This document shows, in pieces, positions 7,418 to 10,131 of a stretch of 10,131 nt of DNA. A program made the position numbers and the translations under genes. Source of the stretch: an uncultured Geobacteraceae bacterium. GTDB taxonomy: Bacteria; Desulfobacterota; Desulfuromonadia; Geobacterales; Pseudopelobacteraceae. The DNA lies in assembly GCA_903879825.1 (NCBI GenBank), contig CAIRND010000342.1, positions 1-10,131 on the forward strand, read 5' to 3'. Below the pieces are notes generated by a model, which ran no database searches, was not told where the DNA came from, and worked only from the letters and a program-made list of their open reading frames with translations. Numbering within the stretch: the stretch's first letter is position 1; every line of letters starts with the position of its first letter.

Positions 7418-7733
7418 AAACGTGTAGAATCTTCCTTGAAGTCGAGTCCAAATATTCTGACATCCAGTAGACTCTTGTCAATATATTCTGAAAATTTATC
7501 CCTACATCAGTTTAAAATAAATGGGCAACCTACAAGAACTACGATGACATAGAATTCTAGCGACCAGCTTTGGAATAGCATGATTAACAGATAACAAGGC
7601 AGTGTATAGTAATTGTATAGTGAACACTCAGCAGTGGATAGTAAATGGTGGGGATCAGGTTGGTAGGAGTCTATAAAACTGGCAATAAAAGCAATAGCTT
7701 TCCGTTCTATGGAGATAAGACGATACGTTTTGA
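7418..7733. other. AT-rich non-coding stretch left of the tRNA fragment
   Basis: I see no credible gene here. The - strand frame at 7507-7794 is spurious: its N-terminal GAGNEIRTRDLNLGK is the antisense reading of a tRNA 3' half. The stretch is more AT-rich than the preceding operon. It contains a 9-bp direct repeat ATATTCTGA (7452-7460 and 7483-7491) and three TGTATAGT-like boxes (listed separately). No integrase or transposase remnant is recognisable. Confidence 0.6.
7603..7642. repeat. Helically phased TGTATAGT-type direct repeats
   Basis: TGTATAGT occurs at 7603-7610 and 7614-7621, and the one-mismatch copy TGGATAGT at 7635-7642. Start-to-start spacings are 11 and 21 bp, about one and two helical turns, so all three boxes would face the same side of the DNA. 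Their place about 100 bp from the tRNA-fragment core resembles arm-type integrase or excisionase sites; that role is inferred. Confidence 0.4.
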
Positions 7734-7783
7734 GAACCTTCCCAAGGTTGAGGTCGCGAGTTCGAATCTCGTTTCCCGCTCCA
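7734..7783 (+). tRNA. tRNA-Gly(CCC) 3' fragment (att-site-like remnant, not a functional tRNA)
   Basis: This is the 3' half of a tRNA gene. The anticodon loop TTCCCAA (7739-7745, anticodon CCC at 7741-7743) is flanked by GAACC/GGTTG, with the outermost G-G pair mismatched. A 5-nt variable loop (7751-7755) follows, then the T-arm GCGAG-TTCGAAT-CTCGT (7756-7772), the acceptor 3' strand TTCCCGC (7773-7779), discriminator T and encoded CCA (7781-7783). The matching 5' acceptor strand GCGGGAA and a D-arm are absent upstream. A fragment starting around the anticodon stem-loop and running through CCA is the classic footprint left by tyrosine-integrase insertion at a tRNA 3' end. The intact copy should be elsewhere. 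Isoacceptor assignment rests on the CCC anticodon and the GCGGG-type acceptor normal for tRNA-Gly. Confidence 0.85.
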
Positions 7784-7792
7784 AATAAAATC

Positions 7793-7824
7793 AAAGGGTT
7801 AGCTCAAAAAGCTAACCCTTTTTT
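7793..7824 (+). terminator. Strong Rho-independent terminator behind the tRNA-Gly fragment
   Basis: A perfect 12-bp stem (AAAGGGTTAGCT at 7793-7804, AGCTAACCCTTT at 7810-7821) with a 5-nt CAAAA loop runs into TTTTTT (7819-7824); a second T6 run lies at 7831-7836. It starts 9 nt after the CCA. It is probably the native terminator of the original tRNA-Gly gene, carried along with its displaced 3' half. The A-rich 5' side also lets it work on the - strand. Confidence 0.88.
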
Positions 7825-7842
7825 CATGCCTTTTTTACCCTG

Positions 7843-7864
7843 AATGTGAAGTAAATGTGAAGTA
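7843..7864. repeat. Perfect 11-bp tandem repeat (AATGTGAAGTA x2)
   Basis: Two identical, directly adjacent copies of AATGTGAAGTA lie 60 bp to the right of the tRNA CCA. One-turn spacing beside an att-like core suggests a protein-binding arm site, although an accidental duplication cannot be excluded. Confidence 0.5.
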
Positions 7865-7919
7865 ACCAGAATTTCACTGATCCTATGGATGTTCATGCTT
7901 ATTTAGCTACTTTGGCGGT

Positions 7920-8239
7920 TTATTCGCAGGTCAGTTCATAATGCACACTTCGACCTTTGCCTATCCTCTGTAATATTCCCCATTCAAATATTCCCGAAAA
8001 GTCGTCCCTTTACTGGCATGGGTCATAGAAGCATATTTCTTGGTCGTAATGCCTCCTTCAAAACCACCCGACCCTTCTTCAGGCAACCGATTGATCACTT
8101 TCTTCTGCCGGTCGCTTAGCTGCAGATGCTCATACTGCCGCCAGAACTCAGATCGGGTAATGGAACAAGTAATTTTTCTGAATTCGATAAAAAACCAGGC
8201 CATTCTTTTTGCTGCCAAATGTATGCTTGCACTAATCAC
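7920..8239 (-). pseudogene. Frameshifted C-terminal remnant of a Fic-family protein
   Basis: Read on the - strand, this segment encodes the C-terminal winged-helix part of a Fic/DOC family protein of the kind with an N-terminal DUF4172 domain. SEFWRQYEHLQLSDRQKKVINRL is followed by GGFEGGITTKKYASMTHASK and TFRE. That frame then stops at 7961. Shifting frame near 7990-7996 restores the expected ending, IFEWGILQRIGKGRSVHYEL plus TCE, closing at a stop at 7920-7922. Compared with intact relatives (from memory), about three to four codons are missing at the shift, consistent with a deletion of about 10 nt. The Fic core (HPFxxGNGR) and the whole N-terminus are absent, and the part before SEFW may hold another frame change. 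There is no functional Fic AMP-transferase here. It ends 136 bp from the tRNA fragment, so it may be debris from the island boundary. Confidence 0.8.
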
Positions 8240-8496
8240 CTCATTAATCGCACCATAATACTGAGCGATTAGTGATCGCTATCATGCCATAACTATTACT
8301 GCAACAACCACAACTGCAGCTCAGCAATATGATACACTTAAAAATTAGAATACTGCAGTGGTTCATCTTTACGTTATCAGTTGATTGACAATAACACTGT
8401 AAGCAGTGGTTTCGGAATAATGCATCGCAGCAAATCAGCCAAAAAAACGTGCTGTTTTGAGGGTGCGTTTGTTATAAAACAGGCAGTTAAGTCCAG

Positions 8497-8512
8497 TTTC
8501 GGTTAACCGAAA
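8497..8512. promoter_or_regulatory. Perfect 16-bp palindrome, candidate operator
   Basis: TTTCGGTTAACCGAAA is an uninterrupted perfect palindrome 208 bp upstream of the response regulator start. With no loop or T-run it suits a dimeric DNA-binding protein better than a terminator. It lies outside any gene. The binding protein is unknown; OmpR-family regulators more often bind direct repeats, so a separate repressor is equally possible. Confidence 0.5.
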
Positions 8513-8657
8513 TCTTGTTAAAATCGGCCAACTTACTAATAAAAATCGTGGGGGCAGACAGAGGGTGCGCGTCTCAACACTATACAAACAGAGAAAAACA
8601 AAGTCCCAACAAGGCTTACGACCTGCAAAAGAACCTGAAGGCCAAAATCTTACAGTC

Positions 8658-8687
8658 CTGTCAGTAAAACGTAAGTTGCATTATATG
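8658..8687 (+). promoter_or_regulatory. Weak candidate promoter of the response regulator gene
   Basis: CTGTCA (8658-8663, 4/6 to TTGACA) and TATATG (8682-8687, 4/6 to TATAAT) are separated by 18 bp and would start transcription about 30 nt before the ATG. CTTAC (8649-8653) and GTAAG (8671-8675) form an inverted pair over the -35 region. This match is weak and could be chance. Confidence 0.25.
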
Positions 8688-8720
8688 GAGTCGATGTTAT
8701 GGTGACTCGCGGAGAGTGCT

Positions 8721-9407
8721 ATGCACATACTGGTGGTAGAAGACGAACATAAAATTGCTGTTGCCCTGAAAAACGGGCTCGAAGCGGAAGGGTATCAGGT
8801 AACGACCGCCCAAAATGGCGAAGAAGGCTATTTCTGTATCACCACTGGTGAATATGATCTTATGTTGTTGGACGTAATGCTGCCCGGACGCGATGGCATT
8901 GAGATCCTCAAGACTATTCGCAGCAAGGGCATAACGACTCCAATCCTGCTACTGACAGGCCGGGACACCGTGGGGGATCGCGTTCTTGGCCTGGATAGCG
9001 GGGCAGATGATTATCTGGTCAAGCCTTTTGCGTTCCCTGAGCTGCTTGCCCGCATTCGCCTGCTGCTGAGACGAGGCAAGCAGGAGACAGAGCATCTTCT
9101 AAAAATAGCAGACTTGGAAATAAATCTACTGGCACACCGGGCAACACGCTCTCAAGAGAACCTGGATCTCACGGCCAAGGAGTTTGAACTTCTCGTGTAT
9201 CTGTTGAGGAATCACGATCACATCGTATCGCGCGAAATGCTGGCCAAAGAGGTGTGGCTGGTACGGGAACGCTCCACACCGCTGGATAATGTCATTGATG
9301 TCAGTATGGCACGGTTACGGCGTAAGGTTGATGGCCCATTTGAAAAAAAACTTATCCGGACAATAAGAGGTGTTGGCTTTTGTCTGGGGACGTCCGCCCA
9401 TGATTAG
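8721..9407 (+). CDS. OmpR/CusR-family DNA-binding response regulator
   Basis: A 228-aa two-component response regulator, the normal length of CusR/CopR-type proteins. The receiver domain (1 to about 118) shows the acidic pocket VVEDE (Asp8, Glu9), phospho-acceptor Asp51 in LMLLDVMLPG, the switch Thr79 in LLLTGRD and Lys101 in DYLVKPFAF. The C-terminal winged helix (about 127-222) has LDLTAKEFELLVYLLRN, SREMLAKEVW, a recognition region VIDVSMARLRRKVD and the closing TIRGVGFCL. The start at 8721 is supported by GGAGAG at 8711-8716. It overlaps the sensor kinase gene by 8 nt, so the two form a coupled pair. Similarity is to the metal-responsive CusR branch, but the signal cannot be assigned: no efflux genes are in view. 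Base composition looks less GC-rich than the left-hand operon. Confidence 0.95.
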   Translation: MHILVVEDEHKIAVALKNGLEAEGYQVTTAQNGEEGYFCITTGEYDLMLLDVMLPGRDGIEILKTIRSKGITTPILLLTGRDTVGDRVLGLDSGADDYLVKPFAFPELLARIRLLLRRGKQETEHLLKIADLEINLLAHRATRSQENLDLTAKEFELLVYLLRNHDHIVSREMLAKEVWLVRERSTPLDNVIDVSMARLRRKVDGPFEKKLIRTIRGVGFCLGTSAHD

Positions 9408-10131
9408 ACAGTTCGGAGTGAGAGCCCGCTTCACTCTGCTTTATTGTCTGGCTCTTATCATAACGTTACTTCTGGTCACCGGTGGTATTTATTTCTTTGT
9501 CCAGCGGGCGGTAATCGGTCAGATTGATACGCACCTCCGCAAAGATTTTTCAGCAATACATGAATATCTGGAAAATGATCCGGGCGGTTTAACCAAAGTA
9601 GCCAATCACGGTCCAATTTTCTTTTTCAGAGTGCGCGACGGACTGCAGCCCGTTGCAACATCAAATGGCTGGATCAGTGAAAACATTGATCAGATTCTCC
9701 CCGCTGACGGCAACAAAAAATCACTACTCTCAATAAACGCCGGTAACGGCAAATGGTATCGTGTCCTCATCGACACGACGACACGGGGAAGTCATACCTA
9801 CCAGATTGCGATTGCGCATTCGGAGGATTCGGCACGGCAGACACGTAAGACGCTTGCATTGATCATCACACTGACCTTGTCTGTTGCAATGGCTATCTCA
9901 CTGGCTATTGGCTACTTCATTGCTGGCAGGGTGCTTGCTCCGATCAGTGCCATCACCCGTAAGGCAGAAGAGATCAGTGCGGATAATCTATCTGAACGGC
10001 TGCCGGTTGGCACCAGCAATGACGAATTCAGTCGACTCGCGACGGTATTTAACCAGGCATTTGCACGCATTGAGGATTCCTTCATTCAGTTGCGGTGCTT
10101 CACCGCCGATGCCTCCCATGAACTGCGGACA
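9400..10131 (+). CDS. CusS-like sensor histidine kinase (N-terminal part, cut by window end)
   Basis: An open frame from ATG 9400 runs to the window edge without a stop (244 codons), overlapping the response regulator by 8 nt. Residues 11-34 (FTLLYCLALIITLLLVTGGI onward) form the first membrane helix. About 35-150 is a periplasmic sensor region, 151-175 the second helix, and about 176-228 a HAMP linker with RVLAPISAITRKAEEISADN and NDEFSRLATVFN. The frame ends in the H-box FTADASHELRT with phospho-acceptor His240; the remaining dimerisation segment and ATPase domain lie outside. Layout and H-box fit the heavy-metal sensor kinase (CusS/CopS) family. The periplasmic domain shows no His- or Cys-rich metal site (no Cys at all and few His), so metal sensing is uncertain. 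Confidence 0.93.
   Translation, partial: MIRQFGVRARFTLLYCLALIITLLLVTGGIYFFVQRAVIGQIDTHLRKDFSAIHEYLENDPGGLTKVANHGPIFFFRVRDGLQPVATSNGWISENIDQILPADGNKKSLLSINAGNGKWYRVLIDTTTRGSHTYQIAIAHSEDSARQTRKTLALIITLTLSVAMAISLAIGYFIAGRVLAPISAITRKAEEISADNLSERLPVGTSNDEFSRLATVFNQAFARIEDSFIQLRCFTADASHELRT

Larger units (their letters stand above)
8240..8720. other. Intergenic region upstream of the two-component genes
   Basis: No convincing gene is seen in about 480 bp. A 28-codon frame at 8420-8506 has no ribosome site. Near the fic remnant, AGCGAT-TAGTG-ATCGCT (8264-8280) forms a small dyad, and CACTAATC (8230-8237) is repeated inverted as GATTAGTG (8267-8274), resembling an operator for the former - strand gene. 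GAGGGTGCG occurs directly repeated at 8459-8467 and 8561-8569, bracketing the palindrome at 8497-8512. Confidence 0.5.

Noticed and set aside
7507..7794. - strand frame beginning MILFGAGNEIRTRDLNLGK
   Set aside because: The GxGNxIRTRDLxLGK string is a well-known artefact of translating a tRNA 3' half antisense; the rest shows no family likeness.
7734..7864. CRISPR array or tandem-repeat system near the tRNA fragment
   Set aside because: Only two or three short boxes with no regular spacers and no cas genes.
8385..8421. TTGACA at 8385-8390 as a promoter with AATAAT at 8416-8421
   Set aside because: The spacing is 25 bp, too long for a sigma-70 promoter, and no -10 box lies at 16-18 bp.
8420..8506. 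28-codon + strand frame in the intergenic region
   Set aside because: No ribosome-binding site, no family resemblance, and its end runs into the palindrome; likely chance.

Overview
The window looks like a chromosomal segment of a Gram-negative bacterium, most plausibly a deltaproteobacterium of the Geobacter/Trichlorobacter type. This rests on overall gene flavour and base composition and is an inference; no marker gene fixes the taxon. The left 7.4 kb is GC-rich and densely packed on the + strand. About 7.4-8.7 kb is visibly more AT-rich and gene-poor. The last 1.4 kb carries a two-component system.

Region 1 (1-7386) is an oxidative-stress and membrane-lipid block. It opens with the C-terminus of a DUF2177 membrane protein, followed 28 nt later by a complete catalase-peroxidase gene (katG) and a hairpin terminator. 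Six tightly packed genes follow: a Cys-type glutathione/thioredoxin peroxidase, a COG2907-type FAD oxidoreductase, a DUF1365 protein, a cyclopropane-fatty-acid-synthase-family methyltransferase, a Blc-like lipocalin lipoprotein and a DUF2878 membrane protein. Gaps are 2-10 nt or start/stop codons overlap, so the six are very likely one operon. The core trio (FAD oxidoreductase, DUF1365, CFA-like) is a recurring bacterial set that in some species belongs to singlet-oxygen or light-stress regulons. The likely theme is peroxide removal plus SAM- and flavin-dependent modification of unsaturated membrane acyl chains, with the lipocalin handling lipid in the envelope. The CFA-like enzyme has Gln where classical cyclopropane synthases have a bicarbonate-binding His, so its product may not be a cyclopropane.

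Region 2 (7387-8720) is a scar. It holds a 3' half of a tRNA-Gly(CCC) gene with no 5' half, followed by a strong terminator; this is what an integrase att site looks like. Short repeats spaced by about one or two helical turns flank it. To its right is a decayed, frameshifted C-terminal remnant of a fic gene on the - strand. The polarity of the tRNA fragment implies that the integrated DNA lay to its left, the side carrying the stress/lipid block.

Region 3 (8721-10131) encodes an OmpR-family response regulator and an overlapping CusS-like sensor kinase that runs off the window. A perfect 16-bp palindrome lies about 210 bp upstream and is a candidate operator.
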